In this document: one piece after another, positions 50,529 through 59,325 of the stretch
Layout: each line of letters opens with the position of its first letter
Numbering within the stretch: position 1 is the stretch's first letter
Notes under the pieces: model-generated
Databases searched by the model: none
Told to the model about the DNA's origin: nothing
The model's input: the letters and a program-made list of their open reading frames with translations, nothing else
Origin: Holophagales bacterium
Lineage (GTDB): Bacteria; Acidobacteriota; Thermoanaerobaculia; UBA5066
Length of the DNA: 64,000 nucleotides
Direction: 5' to 3'
Assembly: GCA_016719485.1 (NCBI GenBank)
Contig: JADJZB010000002.1
Span: forward strand, 62,001 to 126,000
Position numbers and translations under genes: made by a program

Positions 50529-52097
50529 TCACTTCGTGCCGACGAAGACGCTGGGGAAGCGGGCGAGGAACGCGGCGCAGTGCTGCAGCTCGCGCGTGTC
50601 GAGGCACTCGCCGATCTTGTGGGTGTTCTGCTCGATGCCAGGGCCGAAACCGAGCATCGCGGGGTACTTGTAGGGGCCGCTCTCGATCCAGCCCTTGCCC
50701 GCGGCGCCCGGGATGCTCGCGGCTTTCGGGACCGGGAATCCGACGCCGTCCGTCGAGAAGACCCAGCGGTCGACGCGCGGCTCCTTCGTCAGGACGCCTC
50801 CCTCGCCGATCTTGCCGTCGACGTGCGGGCTGACGACGCCCTCGTAGGCGGCGACGGCGGCGCGGATGGACGGGTGCTCCTCGGGGGTGACCCAGCCGAG
50901 GTAGATCTGCGGGTTGTTCAGGACGTAGCCCTTCCAGCTCGCGTCCGTGTAGACCGGGACCGAGACGTCGACGGCCAGGCCGGCCTTGCGCGCGCCGGCG
51001 ACGGAGGAGAGGCGGTCGACGTCGGCGACGGCCTGCTCGGGCGTCTCGCCGATCGTCAGGCGGCGGTCGAAGCGAAAGACCAGCTTCTCGGGGACGGCGC
51101 AGTCGCTCGGCGTGTCGAGGCGGGCCCAGGAGGCCGTCCGGGTGCCGTGGCCGAGGAAGGGGTCGTCGAGGAAGCCGTCGCGCTTCTCGTAGGCCTCGGC
51201 GGCCTCCTTCACGATGGCGCCGCCGTACTCGAACGGGTTCTTCCCTTCCCAGGGCATGGAGCCGTGGCACGACTTGCCGGTGACGGTGACCTCGATCTGC
51301 ATCCGGCCGCGCTGGCCGCGGTAGATGCCGAGCGCGCCGCGCTTGCTGCAGCCGGTCCCGTCCGTGAGGATGACGACGTCGGGGATGACCTCGGGTCCGG
51401 CGGTGGGGAAGACCTCGCGGTTGAGGTACATCGGGCCGGCGCCGTCGTTGTCCTCCTCGCAGGCGGTGCCGTAGGAGCGGACGATCGCCCCCTTCAGCGC
51501 GCCCTCGTCCGTCAGCTCGACGAGGATCTTCGTTGCGATGGCCGCCGAGATCACTCCTCCGAGCTGGTCCGCGGAGCCGCGGCCGAACAGGAGGTGCTCC
51601 CACTCGGACTCGGGCGGGACCCAGCCGAGCTCCTTCTTGAGGAAATCCTTGTTGACCTTCGCCTTGTCGATGAGACCGTCGAAGCAGTCGGCGCCGACGA
51701 CCTTCTCCTTCCACTGGGCGCGGAGGGGCTTGACCGTGTCGGTGTGGCCGTCGATGTAGACGACCTTCTTCTTCGCCGGGTCGATGCCGTCGTTCGGGTC
51801 CTCGACCCACCAGACGAGGTTGCCGAAGCCGTCGAAGAAGACGTCCTCGGCCGTCCGCACCGCCCTGATCTCGATGATCTTCTTGCGGAGGTACTCGAGA
51901 CGGGGGAACTCGTGGTTGGACGTGCCGCAGAGCGGGTCGCCGCCCTGGTCCAGCGGCTTGTCCACGTAGTCGGCCGGGATGCGGATCGCCTCCGCGAGCA
52001 TCTCCTTGGCGAGGGGGAGGTACTTCGCGGCGAGCTCGGCGATGCGGGCGTCGAGGCGGGTGGATACGGCGGTCACGGGCGCGTCGAGGGTCGGCAT
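50529..52097 (-). CDS. ygeY: YgeY-type M20 metallohydrolase
   Basis: 522 aa. M20 fold: VVYIDGHTDTVKP (metal His/Asp), FGRGSADQLGG (bridging Asp), ACEEDNDGAG (catalytic Glu pair), VTGKSCHGSMPWEGKNPFEYG dimerisation/lid region, C-terminal EQNTHKIGECLDTRE with the last metal His. The family ('selenium metabolism hydrolase') is related to carbamoyl/ureido hydrolases and peptidases; here it likely cuts an amide or ureido bond of a purine-derived intermediate. It is ~60-120 aa longer than usual YgeY. First gene after the promoter at 52271-52298; ATG with GGAGGA upstream. Confidence 0.9.
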   Translation of the reverse strand: MPTLDAPVTAVSTRLDARIAELAAKYLPLAKEMLAEAIRIPADYVDKPLDQGGDPLCGTSNHEFPRLEYLRKKIIEIRAVRTAEDVFFDGFGNLVWWVEDPNDGIDPAKKKVVYIDGHTDTVKPLRAQWKEKVVGADCFDGLIDKAKVNKDFLKKELGWVPPESEWEHLLFGRGSADQLGGVISAAIATKILVELTDEGALKGAIVRSYGTACEEDNDGAGPMYLNREVFPTAGPEVIPDVVILTDGTGCSKRGALGIYRGQRGRMQIEVTVTGKSCHGSMPWEGKNPFEYGGAIVKEAAEAYEKRDGFLDDPFLGHGTRTASWARLDTPSDCAVPEKLVFRFDRRLTIGETPEQAVADVDRLSSVAGARKAGLAVDVSVPVYTDASWKGYVLNNPQIYLGWVTPEEHPSIRAAVAAYEGVVSPHVDGKIGEGGVLTKEPRVDRWVFSTDGVGFPVPKAASIPGAAGKGWIESGPYKYPAMLGFGPGIEQNTHKIGECLDTRELQHCAAFLARFPSVFVGTK

Positions 52098-52270
52098 GTC
52101 GTCCTCCGGAAGTCTGGCGAGCTGGACTGGTTTGTCGGTTTCGCGTTCAGGGTCGTCGGACCGGTGGGGTCCTGAGGTGGGGTGAGAGGCGATCGTGGAG
52201 GTCGACCGTTCTTCGATGTTCCGGTTCCGCCCGTCGAGGAGGAAGGCCGTCTCTCTCACGTCTAAGGACT

Positions 52271-52298
52271 AATCTAGACCGAAAACTCTCGGTGTCAA
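52271..52298 (-). promoter_or_regulatory. Promoter of the ygeY-ygfK… purine operon with a spacer palindrome
   Basis: Minus strand: perfect -35 TTGACA (52298-52293), 16-base spacer, -10 TAGATT (52276-52271). The spacer is itself an inverted repeat ACCGA-N6-TCGGT (52278-52293), a good place for a repressor. The leader to ygeY is about 165 bases and G+C-rich. Sequence from 52261 to 52335 is far more A+T-rich than anything around it. Confidence 0.65.
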
Positions 52299-52322
52299 GT
52301 AATTTTTTGTCTACAACGAAAA
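52274..52322. repeat. Imperfect 12-base direct repeat over the purine promoter
   Basis: CTAGACCGAAAA (52274-52285) and CTACAACGAAAA (52311-52322), 10 of 12 identical, 37 bases apart start to start. CTAATC also occurs twice (52269-52274 and 52331-52336). The repeats flank the -35 and could be operator or activator sites. Confidence 0.4.
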
Positions 52323-52330
52323 TTTCTTGG

Positions 52331-52909
52331 CTAATCAGTTCGTCGGGCGATATTCAGGTCGCACGGCTCGTCGACGTCACGGAGAATGCCAGGGTCATCG
52401 CATTCCACGAGAACGACTTCCGACTCGTGCCGGAGCAGGACGGACCGCGCTCCGGCGTCTCCCTCCAGGCGAACGAGCTCCGCGATGAGTGTGGCGGCGA
52501 AGCCAACGGGGTGCCCTCTTCGGCCCCTGTAGGCAGGTGCGACGATGGCGGCGCCTGTCGTCAGGGTCTGGACGACGGTTGCGACCGTCTCGGGTCGAAC
52601 GAACGGCATGTCGGCAAGGGCGACGACCCACCCGTCTGCTGCGGGAGCAGCGGAGATCCCGAATGCGAGGCTGGCACCCATCCCCTCCAGGGCGCCCGGG
52701 AAAGGACGGACCTCGAGCCCTTCGGCCCGCAGGAGCGCCTCGAGCGTTGCATCACCGGGGCGGACGACCGCAAGGACCCGGTCGACGCTGCTCCGGAGCA
52801 ACCGCGCCGAACGGACCCCGACGGGTATTCCGTCCTCGAGCGGAGCGAGGAGCTTCCCCCCGCCGAAGCGGGCGCCGGCGCCGGCCGCGAGGAGAACGCC
52901 GACGATCAC
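52331..52909 (-). CDS. mocA: MocA-like molybdopterin cytidylyltransferase
   Basis: 192 aa, small NTP-transferase fold. VGVLLAAGAGARFGGGKLLAPL nucleotide loop; VVALADMPFVRPETV metal Asp; PAYRGRRGHPVGFA family signature; DVDEPCDL near the end. MocA adds CMP to the molybdenum cofactor, the form used by xanthine dehydrogenase-type enzymes, so it fits the XDH genes of this region. It lies between purA and the purine operon promoter. GTG start, 33 bases after purA. Confidence 0.88.
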   Translation of the reverse strand: MIVGVLLAAGAGARFGGGKLLAPLEDGIPVGVRSARLLRSSVDRVLAVVRPGDATLEALLRAEGLEVRPFPGALEGMGASLAFGISAAPAADGWVVALADMPFVRPETVATVVQTLTTGAAIVAPAYRGRRGHPVGFAATLIAELVRLEGDAGARSVLLRHESEVVLVECDDPGILRDVDEPCDLNIARRTD

Positions 52910-52942
52910 GATCGCGTTCTCCTCGGCCTTTCCGGCCCGGCG

Positions 52943-54271
52943 TCAGCGCCGGGCGAGGGCGAGCCAGGAATCGAGGACGGTCCCTGGCCGGATGATGGTC
53001 TCCTCACGCCTGGGTCCGGTCGAGAGAAGCGTGATGGGAGCGCCCACCGCCTCCTCGAGAGCGGAGACGTAGGTCCTCGCCGCCTCCGGCAGGTCGGCGA
53101 AGTCGGCCGTCCCGACGATCGACTTCTTCCAGCCCGGGAACGTGCGGTAGATCGGTTTCGCCGCCTCGTAATGGTCCGAGCGGGCGGGAACTTCCGTGAG
53201 GGTCTGCCCGTGGACGTCGTAGGCGACGCAGATCCTCACCTCGTCGTGGTCGTCGAGGACGTCCATCTTCGTCAGGGCGATGGCGTCGAGGCCGCCGACG
53301 TGGAGGCTCGTTCGCGCGACGACGGCGTCGAACCAGCCGACCCGCCGGGGACGTCCGGTGACGGTCCCGAACTCGTTTCCGCGCGTCCGGATCCTCTCGC
53401 CCGTATCGTCGAACAGCTCGGTCGGGAAGGGACCGGAGCCGACCCGTGTCGTGTAGGCCTTCATGATGCCGACGACCGCGCCGATGGCCGACGGGGGGAT
53501 TCCGAGCCCCGTGCACGCGCCACCGGGCCCGCAGGAGGAGGACGTCACGAACGGATAGGTCCCGTGATCGACGTCGAGCATGACGCCCTGGGCGCCTTCG
53601 CACAGGAGGCGGGCGCCGGCCGCGAGCTTCTGCTGGAGGAGGGCCCTCGTGTCGGCGACGAGGGGCGCGAGCTCTCGCGCGCAGGCGAGGTAGGCGTCGA
53701 TCGTCTCGTCGACTTTCGGCGCCTCGAGGCCGTAGAAGTGGGAGAGGACGGCCGCGTGGTGCGTCAGGAGAGGGCGCGCGAGAGACACGAAGCGGTCGGG
53801 GTCGATGAGGTCGGCCACACGGATGCCGGTGCGGTTCGCCTTGGACTCGTACGCCGGCCCGATGCCGCGCGAGGTCGTGCCGATGTTCGCGCCGCCGAGC
53901 GCCGTCTCCCGCGCGCCGTCGAGAAGGGCGTGCGTCGGCAGGATGACGTGGGCGCGGTCGGAGAGCCTGAGGTTTTCGCCCACCTCGACGCCCGCGGACT
54001 TCAGGCTCGCGATCTCGGCGACGAGGGCTCTGGGATCCACGACGAGTCCGTTGCCGATGACGTTCAGGATGCCCTTCCGGCAGATGCCGGAAGGGACGAG
54101 GCGGAGGGCGAAGTGGCGGTCTTCGAACTTGACGGTGTGGCCGGCGTTGTGGCCGCCCTGGTAGCGCGCGACGACGTCGAAAGCGGGGGAGATCAGGTCG
54201 ACGACCTTCCCCTTCCCTTCGTCGCCCCACTGCCCCCCGACGATCACAAAGGCGTTGCGGGACGTATTCAC
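52943..54271 (-). CDS. purA: Adenylosuccinate synthetase
   Basis: 442 aa. GQWGDEGKGKVVD at the N-terminus (catalytic Asp and P-loop-like), GGHNAGHTVK with the catalytic His, GTTSRGIGPAYESK (IMP binding), GAQGVMLDVDHGTYPFVTSS, GRPRRVGWFD, LTKMDVLD (guanine specificity). Joins IMP and aspartate with GTP in AMP synthesis. GTG 54271 has no ribosome site but TAGAAT 6 bases upstream, so it is probably a leaderless message. Confidence 0.97.
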   Translation of the reverse strand: MNTSRNAFVIVGGQWGDEGKGKVVDLISPAFDVVARYQGGHNAGHTVKFEDRHFALRLVPSGICRKGILNVIGNGLVVDPRALVAEIASLKSAGVEVGENLRLSDRAHVILPTHALLDGARETALGGANIGTTSRGIGPAYESKANRTGIRVADLIDPDRFVSLARPLLTHHAAVLSHFYGLEAPKVDETIDAYLACARELAPLVADTRALLQQKLAAGARLLCEGAQGVMLDVDHGTYPFVTSSSCGPGGACTGLGIPPSAIGAVVGIMKAYTTRVGSGPFPTELFDDTGERIRTRGNEFGTVTGRPRRVGWFDAVVARTSLHVGGLDAIALTKMDVLDDHDEVRICVAYDVHGQTLTEVPARSDHYEAAKPIYRTFPGWKKSIVGTADFADLPEAARTYVSALEEAVGAPITLLSTGPRREETIIRPGTVLDSWLALARR

Positions 54272-54277
54272 CGCGCG

Positions 54278-54283
54278 ATTCTA
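54278..54283 (-). promoter_or_regulatory. -10 element, apparently leaderless, for purA
   Basis: TAGAAT (minus strand) ends 6 bases before GTG 54271. Confidence 0.45.
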
Positions 54284-54311
54284 CCCGCCGGCACGGGGAT
54301 CGCCCCAATGC

Positions 54312-54317
54312 GAGAAT
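54312..54317 (+). promoter_or_regulatory. -10 element close to the start of hutH
   Basis: GAGAAT ends 9 bases before ATG 54327; no ribosome site between. Divergent from the purA promoter within 56 bases. Confidence 0.35.
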
Positions 54318-54326
54318 CGCCGACCG

Positions 54327-55859
54327 ATGAGCGAATCCCTCGTCCTGACCGGCAGCTCCCTGACCCTCGAAAACCTCGTCGACGTCGCCTGCGGGAACCG
54401 TGCCGCCGTCCTCTCGGATGACGCAGGCCGCCGCATCGACGCCTCGCGTGCCGTCATCGACCGCGCCGTCCGCGAGGACCGCGTCGTCTACGGCGTCACG
54501 ACCGGCTTCGGCAAGTTCTCCGACGTCGTCATCCCCCGCGACAAGCTGCAGCAGCTGCAACGCAACCTCGTCGAGAGCCACGCTGCCGGCGTCGGAGAGC
54601 TCCTTCCGTCCGGGACCGTGCGCGCGCTGATGCTCCTTCGCGCCAACTGCCTCGCGTGCGGCTTCTCGGGCGTGCGCCGCGAGACCGTCGAGCTGCTCCT
54701 GGCGATGCTCGCCGCGGGGATCCACCCGTGCGTCCCGTCCCAGGGATCGGTCGGTGCCTCGGGCGACCTGGCGCCACTGGCGCACCTGGCCCGGGCCGTG
54801 ATGGGGGAGGGCGACGTCGAGTTTCGCGGGAAGCTGGTTTCCGCGAAGGCCGCGCTGGCATCGGCTGGCCTGGTTCCGGCGGTTTTCGAAGCGAAGGAGG
54901 GTCTCGCCCTGATCAACGGGACCCAGCTGACGACGTCGGTCGGCGGTCTCGCGCTGGCCCGGCTCCTGTCGCTTCTGAAGGCGGCAGACCTCGTGACGGC
55001 GCTCACGATCGACGCCCTCAAGGGGACCGACGCCGCGTTCGACCAGAGGATCCACGCGGCCCGGCCTCACCCGGGTCAGGCCGTTTCCGCCGCGAACCTG
55101 CGGGCGCTGCTGGCGGACTCGCCGCTGCGCGAGAGCCATCGCGACTGCGGCATCGTCCAGGATGCCTATGCCCTCCGGTGCGCGCCCCAGGTTCACGGTA
55201 CGGTCCGGGACGCGGCGGCGCACGCGCTGCGCGTCGTCACCACCGAGATGAACTCGGCGACCGACAACCCGATGGTCTTTGCCACGGGTCCGGACGGCGA
55301 GGGCGAGCTCATCTCGGGCGGCAACTTCCACGCGGCGCCCGTGGCCCTCGTGTTCGACCTCCTGACGGCGGCCGCGACCGACCTGGCGTCGATCTCCGAA
55401 CGGCGCACCGAGCGCCTCGTCAACCCGACCCTCTCGGGCGACCTGCCCGCCTTCCTCGTGAAGGAGGGGGGGCTCCACTCGGGCTTCATGATGATCCACG
55501 TGACGGCGGCGGCGCTCGTGTCGGAGTGCAAGTCGAACTCGTTCCCGGCCTCGGTCGACTCGATCCCGACCTCGGCCGGCAAGGAGGACCACGTCTCGAT
55601 GGGACCGATCGCCGCGCGCAAGCTGGCCCGCAACGTGGCGAACCTCGAGGTCGTCCTCGCCATCGAGCTCCTCGCGGCCGCCCAGGCGCTCGACCTGAGG
55701 CGCCCTCTCCGCTCGAGCCCCGTGCTGGAGACCCTCCACGCCCGCCTGAGGGCGCGGGTCGCCCCGTGGGACGCGGACCGCTACGCGGCCGCGGACATCG
55801 AGGCGGCTCGCCAGGTCCTCGTCACGGGAATCGACGACCTGCTCGCGGGACTGGGATAG
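54327..55859 (+). CDS. hutH: Histidine ammonia-lyase
   Basis: 510 aa. The MIO-forming triad A144-S145-G146 is in GSVGASGDLAPLAHL. YGVTTGFGKF near 55 and YALRCAPQVHG, EMNSATDNPMVF, SGGNFHAAPVAL, GKEDHVSMG are all present. Deaminates histidine to trans-urocanate, the first hut step; the second enzyme (hutU) starts 7 kb away at 62894. Ends 3 bases from the convergent ArsA-like gene. Confidence 0.97.
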   Translation: MSESLVLTGSSLTLENLVDVACGNRAAVLSDDAGRRIDASRAVIDRAVREDRVVYGVTTGFGKFSDVVIPRDKLQQLQRNLVESHAAGVGELLPSGTVRALMLLRANCLACGFSGVRRETVELLLAMLAAGIHPCVPSQGSVGASGDLAPLAHLARAVMGEGDVEFRGKLVSAKAALASAGLVPAVFEAKEGLALINGTQLTTSVGGLALARLLSLLKAADLVTALTIDALKGTDAAFDQRIHAARPHPGQAVSAANLRALLADSPLRESHRDCGIVQDAYALRCAPQVHGTVRDAAAHALRVVTTEMNSATDNPMVFATGPDGEGELISGGNFHAAPVALVFDLLTAAATDLASISERRTERLVNPTLSGDLPAFLVKEGGLHSGFMMIHVTAAALVSECKSNSFPASVDSIPTSAGKEDHVSMGPIAARKLARNVANLEVVLAIELLAAAQALDLRRPLRSSPVLETLHARLRARVAPWDADRYAAADIEAARQVLVTGIDDLLAGLG

Positions 55860-55862
55860 AGG

Positions 55863-57713
55863 TCAGGACGGGCCGGCGATCACCGTCGTCGAGAGCTGGT
55901 CGGCGAGGCGGAAGGGGAGCGACTCCACCGATCCCGGCTCTTCGAGGAAGTTCCGTCTCGGGAGCGCGCGGAGGGGAAGGGGAAGCGGCGGGAGGCCGAA
56001 CCGCGGCGAGACGCGGTTGAGGAGTAGCCCGGCCCTGCCGGGCCCTGCCGGGAGAAGCTCTGCCAGCTCCGAGGCGGTCCGCAGCGCCGACCGATCGGCC
56101 GAGGAGACGATGAGGTACCGGGCGTCCGCCAGGAGCCCGCGAATCAGGACGTTCCGCTCGCGAAAGCCGGCGTAGAGCCCGTCGAACGCCCGGAAGAAGT
56201 CGGCGAGGTCGGCAAGGAAGCTGAAGCCGAGGTGCCGGTCCGCGAGATGGAGGACGAACGCCGCGCCGCGGGACGCCCCCGAGAGGGCCCTGGAGAGGAT
56301 CGAGTCGCCGCTCAGGAACCAGCGGAGAGCGTCGTTCTCGAGGAGGTCGACCATCCGCTGCGGCGCTTTCAGGAAGTCGACGCCGCGCGCGGCCGGGGCG
56401 GTATCGAGGACGATCCGGTCCAGGCCGGGGTCGTTCGCGTGCTCGGCGAGGGCTTCGACCCCCATGTACTCGACGACACCGGGCAGTGCGTCGACGAGGC
56501 CCTCGTAGAGACGGTTGTCGTGGATCCGTTTGAGCGTGGCAGGGGGCGCCACGCGGACGAGGAGCCTCTCGAAGGTCGCGCGGGGGTCGATCTGCATCAC
56601 CCGGAGCGCGGCCCCGCCGGGGACCGGCACCGGCACGGGTCGGTCGAGGGTTCCCGAGAGGCCGAGCGCCTGCGCGAGGCGGCGCGCGGGGTCGACGGTC
56701 AGGACGAGCGTCCTCTTCCCGGACCGGGCCGAGGCGATGCCGACGGCGGCGGCGAGCGTCGTCTTGCCGACGCCCCCGGGACCTGCGAGGACGACGAGCC
56801 GTTCGTCCCGGAGCGCCTCGTCGAGGTCGAGGTCGCCCGGACCTGGAGGGGCAGCGGCTGGTCCTCGGCGCCGAACGGGCGGGGAGCCCTCCAGCGCGGA
56901 ACGGAATGCTGCGAAGAACGCGACGTCGGATGAGAACGGGCTGTCGTCCCGGACGCTCGGGGCGTCCAGCTCGGGGACACGGACGACCGGGAGCTCTCCC
57001 CGCGGGAGCGTCTCGGCCCGCCCGCTCCGGCCGACGCGGTTGACGACGAGAAGAGCTGTTTCGAGACCGGCCTTCTCCCGCGCCGCGACGATCAGCTCCT
57101 CCGCCTCGCGGGCGGCGAACTCGGCGGGCTCGGCGACGGCGACGAGGACGGTCCGCTGACGATCCGACAGGAGGGCGTCGAGATCGACGGCGAGGTGCCG
57201 CATCGGTCCTGCAGGAACCGTGGAGAGGATCGTCCGGGGCATCGAGAAGAGGGATATGGCGTGGCCCGTGGCGGGCGCGTCGATGACGATGAGGTCGTAG
57301 CGCACCTTCTTCTCGCGGAAGAGCTCCCGGACCTTGCCGAGGAGAAGGAGGTCCGCGAGGCCCGGCGTGGCGCGGGTGAAGTACCGGAAGGTCGCCGAGG
57401 AGAGGACGCGGTTGGCGACGAATCCGGCCGGGGCGATCGTCCGGACGAAATCCCCGAGGAGCGCGTCGAACTCGGCGGTCAGTCCGTGGAGGCCCGGGGC
57501 GAGGGGCGCCTCGGCGTACCCCTTGTCGGACCGGCCAAAGAGGGCCGCGGCGTCGCCCCTGCCGTCGGTCGACATGAGCAGTACACGTCGCCCCGCGGCG
57601 CCGGAGCGGGCCGCGAGGGCGGCCGCGACGGCCGTCTTTCCGACGCCCCCCTTCCCCGAGACGAGGAGGAGGCGCGCGCCGGCGAGACCGGAAAAAGGGT
57701 CGGCCGGGGCCAT
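55863..57713 (-). CDS. ArsA/Get3-type ATPase with two fused nucleotide-binding halves
   Basis: 616 aa. Half 1: P-loop VSGKGGVGKTAVA (~20), STDGRGD, VIDAPATGHAI. Half 2: P-loop LAGPGGVGKTTLA (~312), TVDPARRLAQALG, VLDTAPAARGVDFL. Both keep the deviant Walker A (GKGGVGK / GPGGVGK) of the family. Half 1 lacks the full DPA-type A-loop of half 2. Two-headed ArsA is the form that drives ArsB, but no ars genes or CxC metal sites are apparent, so a targeting or maturation ATPase role is as likely. GAGAAT lies 5 bases before the ATG. Confidence 0.87.
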   Translation of the reverse strand: MAPADPFSGLAGARLLLVSGKGGVGKTAVAAALAARSGAAGRRVLLMSTDGRGDAAALFGRSDKGYAEAPLAPGLHGLTAEFDALLGDFVRTIAPAGFVANRVLSSATFRYFTRATPGLADLLLLGKVRELFREKKVRYDLIVIDAPATGHAISLFSMPRTILSTVPAGPMRHLAVDLDALLSDRQRTVLVAVAEPAEFAAREAEELIVAAREKAGLETALLVVNRVGRSGRAETLPRGELPVVRVPELDAPSVRDDSPFSSDVAFFAAFRSALEGSPPVRRRGPAAAPPGPGDLDLDEALRDERLVVLAGPGGVGKTTLAAAVGIASARSGKRTLVLTVDPARRLAQALGLSGTLDRPVPVPVPGGAALRVMQIDPRATFERLLVRVAPPATLKRIHDNRLYEGLVDALPGVVEYMGVEALAEHANDPGLDRIVLDTAPAARGVDFLKAPQRMVDLLENDALRWFLSGDSILSRALSGASRGAAFVLHLADRHLGFSFLADLADFFRAFDGLYAGFRERNVLIRGLLADARYLIVSSADRSALRTASELAELLPAGPGRAGLLLNRVSPRFGLPPLPLPLRALPRRNFLEEPGSVESLPFRLADQLSTTVIAGPS

Positions 57714-57718
57714 GCCTC

Positions 57719-57724
57719 ATTCTC
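57719..57724 (-). promoter_or_regulatory. -10 element, apparently leaderless, for the ArsA-like gene
   Basis: GAGAAT on the minus strand ends 5 bases before ATG 57713. Confidence 0.3.
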
Positions 57725-57833
57725 CGCTCGATTCCGTTTCCGCGTTGCGGCGATAATGGGTCCTCGCGCCCACGCCCGGGTCCGGACGCCCCCCGGGGGC
57801 GGAAGGGGCGTGTGCGGAGGGAGGGACGTGTCC

Positions 57834-58118
57834 ATGGCCGAAACGATGATCCGACAGCTCATGAGTCGTGGAGAGGAGCTCGCGACGGAGGTCACCAACA
57901 CCCTCCTCGCGAACGAGGCCTTCGTCGAAATGCTCAAGAAGGGGATCGCCGTCAAGGAGATCGTCGACAAGCAGGTCGCCGAAGCGCTGAAGCGGATGAA
58001 CGTCGCCACGCGCAAGGACCTCGCCCGGATGGAGGCGCGCATCGCGGCCCTGGAGGCCGAGCTCGAGGCCGCCAGGGCGCCGGCGCCACGCAAACCGCGG
58101 CGCAGGAAGGCCGGCTGA
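57834..58118 (+). CDS. Small phasin-like coiled-coil protein
   Basis: 94 aa. Mostly helical; ALKRMNVATRKDLARMEARI followed by a Leu/Glu/Ala heptad stretch (~65-80) and a basic tail (KPRRRKAG). The N-x-x-T-x-K-D-L then coiled-coil pattern is that of PHA-granule-associated (PhaF/phasin-type) proteins and recurs in the product of 61557-62042. Probably coats PHA or lipid granules. ATG 57834 is preferred to GTG 57828 by distance to GGAGGGAGGG. Confidence 0.7.
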   Translation: MAETMIRQLMSRGEELATEVTNTLLANEAFVEMLKKGIAVKEIVDKQVAEALKRMNVATRKDLARMEARIAALEAELEAARAPAPRKPRRRKAG

Positions 58119-58131
58119 GAGGGTGCGGCCC

Positions 58132-59325
58132 GTGACCGAGCCGGAGAAGAAAGCCTCACCCCGCGCGAAGGGCCGGGCGGGAGGAAAGGTGGTCGGGTTC
58201 AAGCCCGCGGCGGGAGCCCGGCCCAAGGTCGTCGTCACGGGGGGGAGCGGCTACCTCGGTGCCCGCTTCGTGCGCGCCCTGGCCGCGCGCGGCACGTGGG
58301 ACATCGTCGTCCTCGACCTGGCGCCCGCAGCGAACACCCCCGTCGACGTTCGGCATCGCTTCCTCGACCTGAACCTGCCCCACTCGGACGGGACCGTCTA
58401 CAAGATCCTGAAAGAGGAGCGGCCCGACGTCCTCGTCCACCTCGCCGGCGTGAGGAGTCCCCTGAGGGACGCCGTCTATGCCCACGAGCTGAACTCCATC
58501 GGAACGCTGAACGTGTTCGGTGCGGCGGGCGAGGCGAACGTGAAACGCCTCATCCACTGCTCGACGACGATGGTCTACGGGGCGAGAGGGGACAATCCCG
58601 CCTTCCTGTCGGAGGAGCACCTCATGCGCGCCGACGTCGCGGACCACTTCGTTCGCGACTCGGTCGAGGCCGAGAGGCACTGCCGCGATTTCGCCCGGCG
58701 GCACCCCGAGGCTCGCGTCGCCGTCCTGCGCTTCGCGCCGCTGCTCGCCGCGGAGCGGCGCGACTACCGGATCCGCTACCTCGAAGGGCCGGTGGCGCTC
58801 ACGATGCTCGGCTACGACCCTCTCCTGCAGTGGCTGCACCGCGACGACGCAACCGAGGGGCTCCTCAGGACGCTCGACGCGCCTGAGGCCCACGGCGTCT
58901 TCAACATCGCTCCGGACGGCGTCCTTCCGCTCTCCTCGACGCTTCTCCTCTTCGGGACGCCATCGGTTCCCCTGCCGCACGGCCTGGCGTACGTCGCGGC
59001 GGAGGCGGCCTGGATCACCGGGCTCGGCACCGCACCAGGGGCCCACGCGCACTACATCCGCTACCCGTGCGTCGCGGCCAACGACAAGGCGCGCAAGATC
59101 CTCGGTTTCGCCCCGAGGAACACGACTCTCGAAACGGCCCTGGAAGCGGCCCGGGCGCGCCGGAGCGCCGGCCGGGCGATCGACTTCGACACGCTCGACG
59201 AGGTCGCGCGGATGGCGGCCTACCGGCTCGAGCAGCGGATGGGGCGGCCCTCGGAGCCGAAAGTCCCCGGGCCCGACGGGGGAGAGGCGGTCGGTCGCCC
59301 GGCTGCGGTGAGGATGGCGTCGTGA
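58132..59325 (+). CDS. NAD(P)-dependent epimerase/dehydratase-type SDR
   Basis: 397 aa, extended SDR with a basic N-terminal extension of ~30 residues. Dinucleotide site VVVTGGSGYLGARFV; VLVHLAGVRSPL; HCSTTMVYGARG with the YxxxK position altered in the following stretch (no clear YxxxK seen, DSVEAERHC follows); FNIAPDG. Substrate unknown. GTG 58132 fits AGAGGG; GTG 58123 is possible. The gene lies 13 bases after the phasin-like gene and its stop overlaps the acyltransferase start (GTGA), so the three form an operon. Confidence 0.78.
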   Translation: MTEPEKKASPRAKGRAGGKVVGFKPAAGARPKVVVTGGSGYLGARFVRALAARGTWDIVVLDLAPAANTPVDVRHRFLDLNLPHSDGTVYKILKEERPDVLVHLAGVRSPLRDAVYAHELNSIGTLNVFGAAGEANVKRLIHCSTTMVYGARGDNPAFLSEEHLMRADVADHFVRDSVEAERHCRDFARRHPEARVAVLRFAPLLAAERRDYRIRYLEGPVALTMLGYDPLLQWLHRDDATEGLLRTLDAPEAHGVFNIAPDGVLPLSSTLLLFGTPSVPLPHGLAYVAAEAAWITGLGTAPGAHAHYIRYPCVAANDKARKILGFAPRNTTLETALEAARARRSAGRAIDFDTLDEVARMAAYRLEQRMGRPSEPKVPGPDGGEAVGRPAAVRMAS

